Counted from the first letter of the stretch, positions 1 through 11,278 are shown. The stretch is 64,000 bases of DNA from Takakia lepidozioides (GCA_030704615.1 CM060734.1:50916042-50980041); one strand, 5' to 3'. A program made the numbers and translations. Notes: generated by a model not told the origin, from the sequence alone.

Positions 1-1934
1 GATATGGAGAAGTAGAAATCCCATGGCAGTTGTTTTCTTCAGGTAATGAGAACATGTTGTATGCTAGAACAGGGGCACTTATCTTCTGTTTGGATCAACG
101 CCTGGTATGTTGTGGAGCCCACTTTAATTGTTTCTGTGGCTAAGTACCCCTTTTGGCAATCTGACGTCTTTCTCTATTGTCCATGTCTACCGCAGTATTA
201 CATTAACATTGAGCTTGAGAGCTTGACCACATTGTTGAGTCTCAGTTTGTGTGACCGAAATGATCTGTGGCAGTGGGTGCAGGTGAATCAGTTATGAGAT
301 GATTCATTACTTGTCAGTCCTCTGGGTGCAATCTTGGCTTACAGTTTGTTTGATTCTTTTGTGTGGAACTTGGAGGGGCCATCTGGAAGCCCCTTGCAGA
401 CTTAAACTTTCAACACAGATGCAATCAACTAGGTACCCAAAAAGCTGAGATCATATTTGGAGTGCATGGTAGTACATGTATAACTGGATTTAGTGAGCGG
501 TGTAGTTTTACTGGGCTGAGATTCACATTCCAGCTCATGATTCTCTCTTTCAATCTATTGAGTACGATTTGAAATTTGTGGTATATCTGAGTAAAGGACT
601 TACTCATAAGTATGTGGTTTTGATGCAAGCGGATGCAGGTGGTTGTGAATAAGAAGGTGACTTGCCTTGCAGCCGCATATTATAGTGGGCAAGTATAACG
701 TCCCTGTGAACTCGAACCTGCGACAGGCTTGGCAGGACGTTGAACAGTTCAGCAATCGTCGACGGCTGTCTGGGTGAGGTGATGAGGATGTCACGTGGAA
801 CAGCTGGTGGTGGCAATGTGGTGGCAGGATTCCGTTGATCAAGACCAAAAGCTTGAAATGATGATGTTGAGAAGTGTACAGGGAGGAGAGCAGGGGACTT
901 GACTCTCTTCTTCTGGTTTTTGGTTCCCTAGATAGAAGAGCTCATAGATGTTGGCCGTACAGAGTGTGGAAGACAAGACGGCCATGGTGAATAGTGTCTA
1001 CGAACAGGGAAGAGAGAGATAATACAGAAACTGATGCATGGTGTGGCGGTTGGGAGGACTGGTTGTGTTCCAGTACCATGTACAATTCTAGGACTGGGTG
1101 CTAGTTCCTGTTGAGTCAAGAATTATGGTGACTTCAAGGATCTGTACATAAAGAAAGAATGGCGGTGTTTGGCCATTTAGTGGAATAAGACAAGAGGAAT
1201 GTAAGAGCAAGTCAGGATAAGTTGGAAATTGTCATGACAGTGGGGATAGCATTATTATTTCTGTGTAGGAATTTCAGGCACGTACATCTGGAATTAGAAA
1301 CGTAGGGGTCATAGTTGGCCCATAGTTGGGCTCACTCTGGTGGTAACTTTTATAAATTCTACCCTTGGATCTAGAAGTAGTTTTGACTAGGCTCACTATT
1401 GTAATGCAATCCATGCCCTCACCAAAGGGATTGAGTAAAACATCTCATAATTATCAATAGGTCAATATTGGAATGGGCTCAGCTTGAATTGCCAAGCTAT
1501 GGAAGTTATTTTGACCCCCCCTCCAACACATACAAGGACCCTAATGAAAACAAATGTTGGTTGGCTTGAGATTTTCACAATTAAATAGTTGACAAGGATA
1601 CCATACCACATTTTTATGTGGAAGGCATAAGCAAGAAAAATCAACTTGTCACCCAAATAGCTTGGTCAAAGCTCAAATTTCATACTTTACAAAATCCAAA
1701 AACAAATACAATACCCTACTAAAACATTAGAATCTCTCTAGTCGGACGGTGAATATCTATGCAAATTGTTGAGTTGATGTACATGGTAGCTAAGGCAAAT
1801 CTGGTAAGGTTCTTTTTTTTTGGATGCTACAAGGTAGGTGTGTAGCCTTGCCAAATGTCACTTGAGAAATTTGCCCAATGGGTGGGGGTTAAGATCAAAG
1901 AGCATGTGAAGTACTGGATCATTTACGCTACTGA
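1..1934. other. unassigned sequence, no gene recognised
   Basis: No reading frame here resembles a known protein; the longest open stretches are under 100 codons and lack a codon pattern. A tRNA-like piece lies on the minus strand at about 680-760, with a B-box-like GGTTCGAGTTC and an A-box-like TTGCTGAACTG upstream of it, suggesting a SINE remnant. The rest looks like decayed intergenic or repeat DNA. Confidence 0.4.
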
Positions 1935-2550
1935 ATGAACAGTGTGGAGCCACATAGCTGGCAACCACACAAGTGACTAGTGAGAGGGATGTTTGTGAGA
2001 AAGACTCAGTTGCAAAGGTTTGGAAGGTCACGAACACACCTCTGTAGCTACATTACAACCACTTCTACCTAAGAAATGCACATAATAATTCAACGAGCTA
2101 AGTATTCAATCCCTCAAATCAAAGTAGCCTCACTTTGCTTTCTTACCCACGCACATGTGAATGGAACTTTGAAATTATATGAGTCGAGATTTGAAAAGCT
2201 GGTCAGCAAGAAGGAAAGAATATAATGGGGAGCTAACAAGCCAAGCTAGCTATGTGGATAGCATATATATACTTGCAGCATTAACTTGGATGGGACCGTC
2301 TCTTTGAGCGAACCGTGCAGCTAATGAGGGCGTCCTGGGTTCAACTCTTCGTAACTAGAAGATCCAGGGCTATCAGTTGGACGCTCCGGAGAAGAGATTA
2401 TTTTGCATTCTGTAAAGAAAGCCCATCGACAAAGAAGGGAGAGAGATGCTCGGTCACATAACTATTCTTGACTGAAAGAGGATATTCGGGCATCAGTGGC
2501 GGTTGTCTCTCGGCCGGCTTCGACGGGCTTCGGGGACGCAGTTCCTCGGG

Positions 2551-2600
2551 GGCCTATATACGTCCGTCAGCCCATCGCTCTTCTCCTCCGCGGCGCAATC
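2551..2600 (+). promoter_or_regulatory. putative promoter (TATA) of PAH-repeat copy 1
   Basis: GGCCTATATACG at 2551-2562 gives a TATA box in a GC-rich setting, followed about 30 bases later by the CT-rich start TCTTCTCCTCCGCGG. The same arrangement is kept at 33821-33870 and in inverted copies near 32400 and 36150, so this is the most conserved non-coding part of the family. Promoter activity is inferred from sequence only. Confidence 0.4.
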
Positions 2601-3546
2601 TCTTGCATTAGCCTTCTGAGTGTTCTCTGGTGCAGTCACTTGACCTTCGGTGTAGGTGCAGGTGTTTTCCTGGTGGCTTAGCCTCTCCCAAGGGCAGTCT
2701 TTGGCGGTGTTTATTCGTTTGTGTTGTTGCTCTATTGTTGTTTCCTTAGTTCCATAGTTTGGGATCACTTCTCTTTATTGTTCCATATTAGAAGGACAAT
2801 TGATGGTTGTTCCTCGTAGTTCATATGGTTGCATGGTGGTTTGGTAGTGGCTATATATCAGTGACCATGGTTGTTTTATCAACGCAGCTCACAATGCGAG
2901 TGGCTCCTATGAGTTCATTGCTCTCTTTGATTTTTCTCGTAGGATGGTTGGCCTTGATTGCTGGGGGTGATTTAATATCTATAGGGCTCTTCCTATCGTC
3001 GGTTGTCCACTGTTTGACTTTGTAATGTCATCCTTTTTCTTCTTGCTTTGCCACTTTGGTTGTGGTCAAGGTTGTCGTAACAGTTGTGGTTGTGGTAACA
3101 GGCATAGACTGTACTTGTTTGTTGATGGTTCTTCCTTTTGATCATTTTTTCCATTGTTCTACTTTACTGCCACTATTGTTCTTCCTGACTCCACTAATTC
3201 GGGCTCTCATGTGTGGTGTGGTGCGAATGGCTGCCATCCCCGTTTTAATGTCACCCAGGTTGTTCTTATATTCTTGCTACTTCTGTTCTTTGACTACCGA
3301 CATAACTTCACTATCACCTTTGTTTTTTTCCATCTAGATGTAGTGTCTCCAATTGGGAATTCTATTTGGAAGATACGTTTGACCCTCTTTCGTCTTGATT
3401 CGATTCCGCTGGCCATAAGTGATTTGTTTACGTTTGATTTTCTCTAGCATCCATTATGCTGACGTCCGCTGTGGCCATTTGTATATAGAAACCATCGTTG
3501 GAAATTCTTCTTCTCACAACCTGCAGCACATGGGTAGGTTGCAGAT

Positions 3547-4260
3547 ATGGGGTTGACATGTCGGGCTGCCCACTATTTAGAGATCCGTCAGCGAACCAGT
3601 AATTGGGTGGCGGCTGCTGTTCAGTATGCAGTCCGGGAGCACCGTCAAAGAATGGCAATCGCTGCTGTTCAGTATGCAGTCTGGGAGCACCGCCGCAGAA
3701 TGACAAGCTTATGGAGGCTTGCAATTTCTCTGCAGAATGGTCGGGTACATCGTAGCCTACGGAGGCTTGAAGTTTCTCTGCAGAATGGTCGGGTATATCG
3801 TAGCCGGCCTATAGCCCAGGGCAAAGATCGGGTCGCTCAGGGCACTAGTGCTATCCGCGAGGCTATCCATCATGGTGTTTGGCAGGTATATCATAGGGCC
3901 ACAACTCAGCCTGTCCAAAGTGGTGCCAGGGTACACCCCAGGCGTAGAGCCCAGGCCATTATGCAGACAACTTTCGAATTTCTCATGAAGGTCAAGAAGA
4001 GATTGTTCGTTGATGAAGAGCATGTCTACAAAGCCTTTCTTGAGCTTCTCCAGATGTTCAGGCAAGGAATTAAGTCACTCGATGAAGTTTACCACGGAGT
4101 GGCCACTCTTTTCCACAACCACCCTGATCTTTATCAGAGTTCACTCGAGATTGGTACCCACCAAATGGTGAAGTGGACCATATGGCTTAGGGATGATGGC
4201 CAGCGGAAGATTGGTGGTCGAATGGGATATAGTCACCAATTCAATATGGTTCTTAACTAA
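3547..4260 (+). CDS. PAH-domain (SIN3-like) ORF, copy 1
   Basis: A 237-codon frame. Residues about 142-197 form one paired amphipathic helix domain: EFLMKVKKRLF, then YKAFLELLQMF, VYHGVATLF and the closing NHPDL motif, matching the helix pattern of SIN3 PAH1/PAH2. In SIN3 this domain binds repressor peptides and links them to histone deacetylases. Here it stands alone behind a basic N-terminal region with two short internal duplications (QYAVxEHRxRM, and RRL.VSLQNGRV). After NHPDLY the frame diverges from the 34.5-kb copy, whose domain ends FEDFTRDWYPP, so this copy has a frameshifted tail. It probably derives from a host SIN3-like gene; whether it is translated is unknown. Confidence 0.6.
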   Translation: MGLTCRAAHYLEIRQRTSNWVAAAVQYAVREHRQRMAIAAVQYAVWEHRRRMTSLWRLAISLQNGRVHRSLRRLEVSLQNGRVYRSRPIAQGKDRVAQGTSAIREAIHHGVWQVYHRATTQPVQSGARVHPRRRAQAIMQTTFEFLMKVKKRLFVDEEHVYKAFLELLQMFRQGIKSLDEVYHGVATLFHNHPDLYQSSLEIGTHQMVKWTIWLRDDGQRKIGGRMGYSHQFNMVLN

Positions 4261-5234
4261 GACTTGATGCTAAACGATTTTTGGTTGTGGATACTTAGCT
4301 CTAGATTTTTGTAAACTTTGCTGATCTGAAGTTCACAACACCTTTCTAGTGTTGTCTTTCTTAAGAATTGCACGACTATAGGGACATTGAACCTTTCAGT
4401 TTTGTCTTCCTCAATTCTTAAGAGCAAGGATCAATATTTCTGTAAGTATCTGTTGTTGGGACTTCAATAAAGACCTTCAGATTCAATGTGATTTTTTCTG
4501 TTTGGTGTGGGAAGAATGTTTTTCTTTTTTATGATGTATATGTTTTAATTTGTAGTCACTATTGTTGGAATAGTGAATAATACTTTCGAATCCAGAAATT
4601 CAAGGTGCAGACAGCAAATGGTTGTTGCTTCTTGCAAAAGGCATATCTGCTGAAACTGCTCAATATTATGATATAATAACTAACTTAGGAAAAGCAGTCT
4701 TTGTGTATGCGAGTACTTTCACAAGTCAGAGATCTATGCATGATCGATTTCTCCTAATTCCTCTTCAATGCCTACAATTGGGTATAGTTCAAATGCATAT
4801 GTTTGCCACTATTATCTACTAGAAAGGTCTCAGGGCTCTTCCAAGACGTAAGCGTTTTGTAATTTCCTCCACATTTGAAGACTCAGCGAGTCCTGAAGAC
4901 TTCCTTTTGACAAGCTCTTCACAAGGTTATCAACTTAAAGCTCTACACTAAATTCTGAAATCTACTGATGTACTGTTATAAGCTGAAACCTCTTCAAATC
5001 TCAATTACTTCTTCAGACCTAATTACTTTAATTTGCAATACTTAAAGAACTGCCAACATTTCTGGATCCTTGGTATAATTTATGGTGACCTTATAAGCAC
5101 AACCTACCACCCAAGTTTGGAATTAAAGCCCACTAATTATGCTCTACTAGAAGGTGAGCAAATATATAATGAATATACATACCTAACATGTTACCAAATT
5201 ATATTTAACATAAAATTAAAACTAATTAATGTCG

Positions 5235-5300
5235 ACTAAGATTGAACCCTGGTTATACACAGGCAGGGCACAAACACCCTACTACTGGGCTGCCCAACTA
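5235..5300 (-). repeat. tRNA-derived SINE-like head
   Basis: On the minus strand the piece starts GGGCAGCCCAGTAGTAGGG and reaches CCAGGGTTCAATC, a plausible A-box/B-box pair at SINE spacing. No T-stem pairing or full cloverleaf is evident, so a functional tRNA is unlikely. Confidence 0.4.
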
Positions 5301-5619
5301 AATAGTAAACTTGAGCATTAGAAGAGTTTCACTACGGAAAGATATCTAAGTGTCCATTCTATATTCAACATAGATTGCTTCTTTAAAGTTGGGCAAAAAT
5401 ATAATATGAGCAGCCTCAAATATGTAGGCTTTGGCATAAAAAGTTCCAAAACATAGTTAACCAGCCAATCAATCTTGACTGAACCAAATTGTGTGGTTCT
5501 CAAGTCATTATTACTATTTCTACCATCTATAGTAAAGAGTAAAGTTTCTTTAACTTCCAGTGAATTTACAGAGAACACACAGACCATCAAGGGGACAATG
5601 GACGGTTGAAAGCACATGT

Positions 5620-5692
5620 TGAAGGATTGAACCCAGGATCACCCAGGTTATGGGCACCAAATACCCAACCGCGGTGCCTACTCCATGTATAG
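5620..5692 (-). repeat. tRNA-derived SINE-like head
   Basis: On the minus strand it reads TAGGCACCGCGGTTGGG and, about 40 bases on, CCTGGGTTCAATCC, again an A/B-box pair. It differs from the piece at 5235, so the two are not a simple duplication. Confidence 0.4.
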
Positions 5693-5934
5693 TGACAATG
5701 ATAATAGATCTAGAAACATAGATCATGAAAAAAGAAAACATTTTTGATGCCAAACATAAAAGGAAACTTGGGGAATTTGCAGAGTGACGTCCCACAAAAT
5801 AGAAAAAAATTCGTCTTGCACTTGAGAGTCATTAAGAGAGTCATTAACAGGTTTGAGTCTGCTTAATGTCCCTACAGTTGTTCCGAAACGTATGGACACT
5901 AGAGACTTGTGGTGAACTAACTCCGTAGCCTCAA

Positions 5935-6660
5935 CCAAAGTTTACAAAAATCTCTAGCATGCCCACCCAAAAATGTCAGTGCAACATCCATAGCCAGAAA
6001 CATTTGAGCACCAATGGAACACCATGCTCCAGTCCCATCATCGCACACCCATCTTGAGCATCACGCTTCCTTAGACCGTGCGGTTTCAACACCAATCCCG
6101 ACCAAACTCTTCAAGAAGATGAGCGTGGTTGTGGAAAAGACTAGCCGCCTCTTGGTACACTCGGTTGAGTGATATAATCCTCCCACTACGCAGCTGAAGA
6201 ACCTCCACAAAAGACTTGTAGATATGCTCTTCACCAGCGAAGCTGTCCTCGACTTTCCGTAGGAACTGGAGGGCTCTAAGAAACTGGTCCATTGCCTTCA
6301 GAGGCCTGATTACAGGTCTGTGATGCAGGGGTGGGATAAACCCGACCAACTCGGGAAGAAGTTTCAGGACTACCGCGTGGAGGAGCCACCCTAGAACGGT
6401 GCTGGACAAAAACTGTACTGCCTTGAGAGACTTGAACATTGGGATGGGCTGAAGGCCTTCCCCGTCGAGGAGCCACCCTAAGACGATGCTTGACAAGAAC
6501 TGTAAGTCTGCCTTGAGAGACTTGAACTTGGCGGAAGGCCTTACAGGATGTACTCGATCATTCTGAACAGGCACTGTGATCCGAAAGCTTACAATACGGC
6601 GACGGAATGTGAGGTGAGCAGCCTCATTGGAGCGAGATATCAAGCCCATGTCACTCTAAG
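5935..6660 (-). repeat. PAH-repeat family, diverged inverted copy
   Basis: The minus strand carries a paralogue of the PAH ORF (6086-6649). On the plus strand CAAAGTTTACAAAAATCT near 5936 is the reverse complement of the 3' tail word TTTTTGTAAACTTTG found after copy 1, so part of the tail is kept too. It is clearly more diverged from copy 1 than the 34.5-kb copy is. Confidence 0.55.
6086..6649 (-). CDS. PAH-domain (SIN3-like) ORF, diverged copy
   Basis: A 187-codon frame. The C-terminal ~60 residues form a PAH domain: ALQFLRKVEDSFA, YKSFVEVLQL, VYQEAASLFHNH and the closing LLEEFGRDWC. The N-terminal part repeats a FKSLKA..QFLSS.VLGWLL block twice, unlike copy 1. The start MGLISRS is homologous to MGLTCRA of the other copies. 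The domain is closer in pattern to canonical SIN3 PAH2 (ends in EFG) than copy 1. It probably derives from the same captured gene; expression is unknown. Confidence 0.55.
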   Translation of the reverse strand: MGLISRSNEAAHLTFRRRIVSFRITVPVQNDRVHPVRPSAKFKSLKADLQFLSSIVLGWLLDGEGLQPIPMFKSLKAVQFLSSTVLGWLLHAVVLKLLPELVGFIPPLHHRPVIRPLKAMDQFLRALQFLRKVEDSFAGEEHIYKSFVEVLQLRSGRIISLNRVYQEAASLFHNHAHLLEEFGRDWC

Positions 6661-7202
6661 ACCCAACAATGTGATGATTATGAGAAAAAAAACCTAATTT
6701 AATGGCGGTACTTTATCTATACAAATTGGCCATATGACTTTGAAGAATTCACTGTAGTCAAGAATAGCCACAGCCATGCCACCATATCAACTAAGAGTCC
6801 TGAGCAACCATGGTTTGAAAGGAGCCATTGTAACAATGAGGCAACAACCACACAAGACTCATGATCATGGGAGAGACAAAGGCCACCAAGGAACTGCACC
6901 TGTACTGGAGACTGTTGGGAGACACTGCGCCACCCTAAGGAACTGCAGCACAGAAGACTAATGTGAGCCGCATAGAATCTCCACCACCAAAAACTGACAA
7001 CAATGTTCAGTCAGTGTCAACCACTGAAGTACCACCACCATAGTGGTTAAGCATGAAAAAAAGTGGTGACAATAAAGGAAAACAATGAGAAAAAAAATGA
7101 AATGAAATGAAATGAAATGGTACTTTATAACGTCCGCGGAAAGCTCATAGAGCTTATGGGACAAAATGGAAACATGAGAGAGGAACAAGTCCAGAAACCA
7201 CA
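6661..7202. other. unassigned, simple GAAAT repeats
   Basis: No gene is seen. Short A-rich runs and a small AATGA/AATGAAATG microsatellite (about 7095-7120) lie near the 3' end of the minus-strand LINE and could be its tail, but no target-site duplication could be read by eye. Confidence 0.3.
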
Positions 7203-7491
7203 ATTAATGTTCTAGCGAATGTCGAAGGGTGAAGGCCTCGTGCAGGTAGGCTGCCAAGCATTTTTTATCCTCATAGTTGGAGACATTAGTGAGAGTTTGG
7301 GTTCCACTGAATAAATAGTGGAATCTCCCACGGATCTCATAGTATAGAGGGCAGTAGAAGAGGAAGTGTTCTTCAGTTTCAATTTCCTGGCTGCGCCCTA
7401 TGCAAGCTGGACATAGGCGGTCCTCCCGTTGCAGGTTTTCCTATCTGCCAGTCTCTATCCGTAGGTTGTGGGAACCCACCCTGAACCGCCC

Positions 7492-9330
7492 CTATGCCCT
7501 CAGGAGGGAAGGAGATAAGGATGCTGAAAGGTAATTTGGTCTCAAGATTCTATTGTCGCGGAGCACCAAGAATGTCTCTCGATAGAAGTGGAGCTTTGTT
7601 GTGAGATTGGGTAGCTTCCAAGTTCTCTGGACATGTAATTCCATAAGCTCTCTCCTAATGAGTCTGTTGCGGTCATGTCTGGACGTGATGTCCACCTCAT
7701 CTGGATTCATTGGTAATAGGAAAGCAATAGAAAGTCCGTTATGTTGAAATAAACTGTCCACTGGAGCATACCAGGAGTTCCTGAAACCTGCAGCTTTGAG
7801 CCTCATAGATGTTGTGAGGGCCCTTGCCACGAGCCCCTTGGGTAGAAAGGCCTATAATCTATGGAGAAAGATTGTAAGCCGGAAGAGGGCCTCGGATTGC
7901 AATGGTACACATGCGAACTCTGCCCCTAGGATCTGAGATGGAGTTGTGCTCCTGGCGCCAAGCATTGCTTGGAGAAAAGATGATTGTAATGGCTCCAAAT
8001 TCTTTTCCCACCAGGAGACAGGGACACCAGGTGCCCAGAACTCACAACCATAGATGGTAGCAGGGCTGACGACAGTGTCAAACAACCACTTTTTGGTTGG
8101 GGGATGACGCAGATGTATTTGCTTGCATTTGGCCTGAAGGCGGACGGAGGCCGCCTTACCTTTAGTCAATCTGTCCAAGGCAGTGGCTACAAAGTGAAAC
8201 TTGGGGGAGTGGATAACCAGGCCCAGGTATCGGTATGATTTCACAATCTCAATTTCTTGCTGGTTGAAGATGAATCTACGATCAGCCTGGCCATTGAAGA
8301 CCATGATCTTGGTCTTGCTAAGATTGATTTGCATCCCATAGACTTTGCAGAACTGTTCCAAAATTTTGAGATGGCGTTGCACGAAGACCGGGGATAGTGC
8401 CAAAAGGGCAACATCATCAGCGTAGAGGAGATCTGATTGCGTTGGTCCCCATCCAATGGTACCCCAACCCCATGGTTTTTTGATATGTAATTCTCCAAAG
8501 CGTCAATGTAGATCCCGAACAGCGTAGGTGAAAGGGGGCAGCCCTGTTTGACTCCAATGTTGCTGTGGACCTCGGCTGAGAATTCACCAGCGACGTGGAC
8601 CATGCAGTGACAATCTCATACATAGAAGAGATGGCACAAAGGATGTCTGGAGGGACTTCCACTCTATGGAGCCGTTGGAAGAGAAGGTCTCGAGGAACTG
8701 AATCAAAGGCTTTGTGAAAGTCCACGAAGCAAACATAGACCATTCTTTTCTTATAGCGTGCACTTTCCACCATAACCTGAAGAGTGAAGATGTGGTCAAT
8801 AGTGGATCTTGCGACGAAAAACAGCATGTCCCCTCGACGAATGCGATAGGACTCAGCCCAATCATCCAGTTCCATGGCCACTACTGCCCCAAACAGTTTA
8901 GCAAGTACCGAGGACACCATGATAGTACAATAGTTGGTCGGTGCGAGCCTGTCACCGCTCTTGAAGAGTGGGGATGATGCTCTTTGTCCACTCTGTGGGA
9001 AAACCCCGTTGCACCACCTCATTGAAGAGGTTAGCTATAAAAGGGATTAAAGTTGATGAATTCACTCTGAAGTCCTGAAATGTCTACTGCTCTGCCATTT
9101 TGCAGCTTCTTGATTGCCTTCCTGACATTGGCCGTAGTAAAGAGAGAGAAGTGAAGGGGTTTAGATGTTATAGGAGAGGGAGTTTGGGTTGGGGAATGGT
9201 ACAAAGACTGTGCATACTCATGCCGGACGTGAATGTCAGTGATTGGGGGAGGGTCTCTATGAGGTTTAAGGAGGGACCAAAATGAACGAGGAGAAAATCT
9301 GATTTTAGCAAGGAAAGAAGATTGCAACTT
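7492..9330 (-). pseudogene. LINE ORF2 reverse transcriptase and C-terminal region, frameshifted
   Basis: Successive frames give the non-LTR RT motifs: FVDFHKAFDSVPR near 8700, GVKQGCPLSPTLFGIYIDAL near 8550, the catalytic YADD at 8413-8424, and NLSKTKIMVFN downstream. The C-terminal part (7830-7492) contains the RRELMELHVQRTWKLPNL region typical of plant LINE tails. At least four frame changes separate these blocks, so no intact polymerase can be made. Confidence 0.85.
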
Positions 9331-10535
9331 GATAGTGTAGGCTCTCTTTTTGATCTAATGAGGGACTTATAGTGCTTAAGAGCAGATTAGTGGACTCTGG
9401 AGAAGAATTGGTATGTAGTAGTAAAGATTTGATGTGACGTCTAGCAGTCTTGCATTCCTCATCATAAAATGGGGCATAACGACGAGTGGAGAAGGGTGAG
9501 GAGGTAGATGGAAGGGTAACGGGAAAGGATCGCAGGGCTGAGTCCCAAAGGGCTAGAGTAAGATGTGTAGCCTTGTCGTTAGGAGATGGTAGATGTAGAA
9601 TGGAGGGGGGGGTTGACGCTAGGTATAATTCATACTCGGCGTCGTGTAAGTGAGAGAAAGGGGTATTAAAGTGGATACGTGGGTGTAGGGGAAGAGAAGC
9701 AGAGGGGACCTTCACGGGGGGGGGGGGGGGGGAGATGGAAGGAATGCAAAGGAAAGGCAAGAGTGATCAGAATCCGGGTACCTCGTGATGTAAAAGGAGC
9801 TTATTCTATCATACTTGTTTGGGCTCCCCAAGAGATAGTCAACCACGTTCTGGCCCTTGTACATGTGGCAAGTGAACTGGCTGGAGGATTTGAAATTGGT
9901 TGTTCCATTGTAAATGGCAAGCCCCTGAGTTTCACAAAATTTGAGTAGATGGTGACCGTAGCTTGTGATTTCGCAAGAGGAATCTGCACTTTGTCTCTCC
10001 AATTCCGGATGCGAGCGTTGGATGTGTAGAGGATCTGTGTGGTCGAATGTGGGGGCCTGTAGTGATCCTGTATGGGCGTTGAAATCTCCAACCAAGAAAA
10101 TGTCCGTGTGTAGGGTACGAAGACGGGCCATATCGTCTTCTAATGGAACATATGGTGAATCTGTTCGAATATGTAGGCCACTGTGCGGAGATGCAGCCGG
10201 AGCAAAATAACATCCCGCTAGCAGGATGTTGTAGCCTTTTATGTGACACCAAATGTACCTTGCCAGTGGGTCTTTGAATGGGAAGGAGATAAATGGGAGA
10301 AGCCAGTCAGCAAAGTAACAAGCCACACCTCCAGATCCTTTGAGACCTGTACGTGGACGAGTCACTGACTGAACGTTATAACCGAGAATAAAAGGGGGGT
10401 CCTTTCCTTCGTACGCATATGTCTCCAAAAGAAAAAGAACATCACATTTGGAAATAATATCTAGAAGCCCTTGGGGTGGCTCCACAACGAGCCATTACAG
10501 TTCCATGAGCCAATGTGTAGATGTGAGTGTGTGTT
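9305..10535 (-). pseudogene. LINE ORF2 endonuclease domain
   Basis: The endonuclease/exonuclease/phosphatase fold is recognisable on the minus strand. The start is HIGSWNCNG, followed after a frame change by DVLFLLETYAYEG. Then come GGVACYF, the catalytic block FLVGDFNAHTG, VVDYLLGSP and DSDHSCLSFAF, the last carrying the SDH motif. The frame ends in a proline run encoded by a G14-15 tract (plus strand 9718-9732), beyond which the protein continues in another frame (9760-9305). Confidence 0.8.
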
Positions 10536-10597
10536 GGTCTCATGGTGCCCCAACCCCTATTTAGAGCTAGAGGGGCGACGCTCGTGCTCCTGAACAA

Positions 10598-11085
10598 TTA
10601 CCCTCCATCTCGGTACACGGCATAGTGCCCCTGAGCTCGAGCTTGCTTAACCTGCAAGAGTTGCGCCCGCATGGCGTTGTATTGCAAAGGGGTCAAGTCA
10701 TTGTTGAGGTACATACCCTGACCTCTCAATTGAGGCCTTTGCCTGAGGACTCTATCCCGAGCACCCTTGTCCTTGAATCTAATGAAGAGAACTTTGTGCT
10801 CTGAAGATCCTGCACGCCAAGCCTTTTCAATGCCACTCGCTCCCCGTGGTAGAGCAAGGTTTTGCTGAATAAGGCTGGTGGCAGCGTCAAGAGGGTCCCC
10901 CTCAACAAGGCTCCCTAGTTTCCCAGCGACCCTGATGTTAAGGGCTTTGAGAGCCCGTTGCTGTTCCTCTCGCAAGGTAGCCGAGACTGTCTCCTCTAGA
11001 GAGTGAGGGTTGTTGTTGGATGTGCTCCCCTTAACTATTTAGCCCAGGAGGAGGCCTCTGCCTTGTGAGCTTGGAGCTCCCGAGC
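10598..11085 (-). pseudogene. LINE ORF1, C-terminal RNA-binding part
   Basis: This is the downstream half of ORF1. It contains VLFIRFKDKGARDRVLRQR and NNDLTPLQYNAMRAQL, matching the RRM-like and C-terminal region of LINE-1 ORF1 proteins (DLTP.Q motif). It is cut off at 11085 by the insertion of the 20-kb gypsy-type element; the N-terminal half is at 31124-31752. Confidence 0.7.
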
Positions 11086-11089
11086 CATT
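11086..11089. repeat. target-site duplication CATT, left
   Basis: CATT here directly precedes TGTCGTGCGC. The same CATT follows CTTGACA at 31120. Collapsing the duplication restores an open LINE ORF1 frame. Confidence 0.75.
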
Positions 11090-11278
11090 TGTCGTGCGCA
11101 TACATATCGCTACACAACTACATCGCTGTCCAAAACCACACAACACATGTGCACACCACACACTAGTATACCACTAGTCCACCACTAGTCCAGCCACTAG
11201 TCCAACCACTAGGCTACAACTAGTCAGTCACTAGGCTGCCACTATGCTGCCCACTATGGCAGTCACTAGTCCACACAA
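11090..11278 (-). repeat. terminal repeat module B2
   Basis: On the plus strand it starts TGTCGTGCGCATAC and ends GTCCACACAA, with many ACTAGTCCA-type short repeats inside. It is nearly identical to B1 (11570-11770) and to 63462-63615. It is the outermost 3' module of the element. Confidence 0.8.

Larger units (their letters stand above)
1935..4725 (+). repeat. PAH-repeat family, copy 1 (promoter-like 5' part plus ORF)
   Basis: This segment is repeated several times in the window. Positions 2155-4725 match 33424-35550 directly, down to the shared 3' boundary near the words CTTTGTGTATGCGAG. Positions 1935-2190 are the reverse complement of 32800-33030 and 36570-36800. The order is a conserved 5' part (2155-2580), a TATA-containing stretch, a transcribed-looking CT-rich leader, the PAH ORF at 3547, and a 3' tail with repeated CATTGAACCTTTCA and CTTCAATAAA-type words. 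No transposase is visible. It is best described as a non-autonomous or decayed element that captured a host gene piece. Confidence 0.7.
4726..5930. other. intergenic, two tRNA-derived SINE-like scraps
   Basis: No protein gene is seen. On the minus strand, 5236-5298 and 5622-5690 each show an A-box-like stretch followed about 35 bases later by GGGTTCAATC, the pol III B box, as in heads of tRNA-derived SINEs. Neither folds as a proper tRNA on inspection. The remainder is AT-rich and unassigned. Confidence 0.4.
7203..11085 (-). mobile_element. LINE (non-LTR retrotransposon), 3' part
   Basis: The minus-strand order is ORF1 C-terminal part (11085-10598), AP endonuclease (about 10530-9712), reverse transcriptase (about 9330-7850) and a 3' cysteine-rich tail and UTR (7830-7203). 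The 5' part of the same LINE is at 31124-32035. Removing 11090-31119 and one copy of the 4-bp duplication joins the two halves of ORF1 in one reading frame. ORF2 is broken by several frameshifts, so this copy is not autonomous. Fragments of the same family occur at 51026-51420 and 56540-56770. Confidence 0.85.

Noticed and set aside
46-297. 83-codon frame at the window start
   Set aside because: No recognised domain, no repeat partner and ordinary chance length.
2493-3447. Small frames in the leader of PAH-repeat copy 1
   Set aside because: Not conserved as frames in copy 2; the region behaves as untranslated leader.
9679-10210. Plus-strand frames over the LINE endonuclease
   Set aside because: Antisense of the recognised endonuclease domain.
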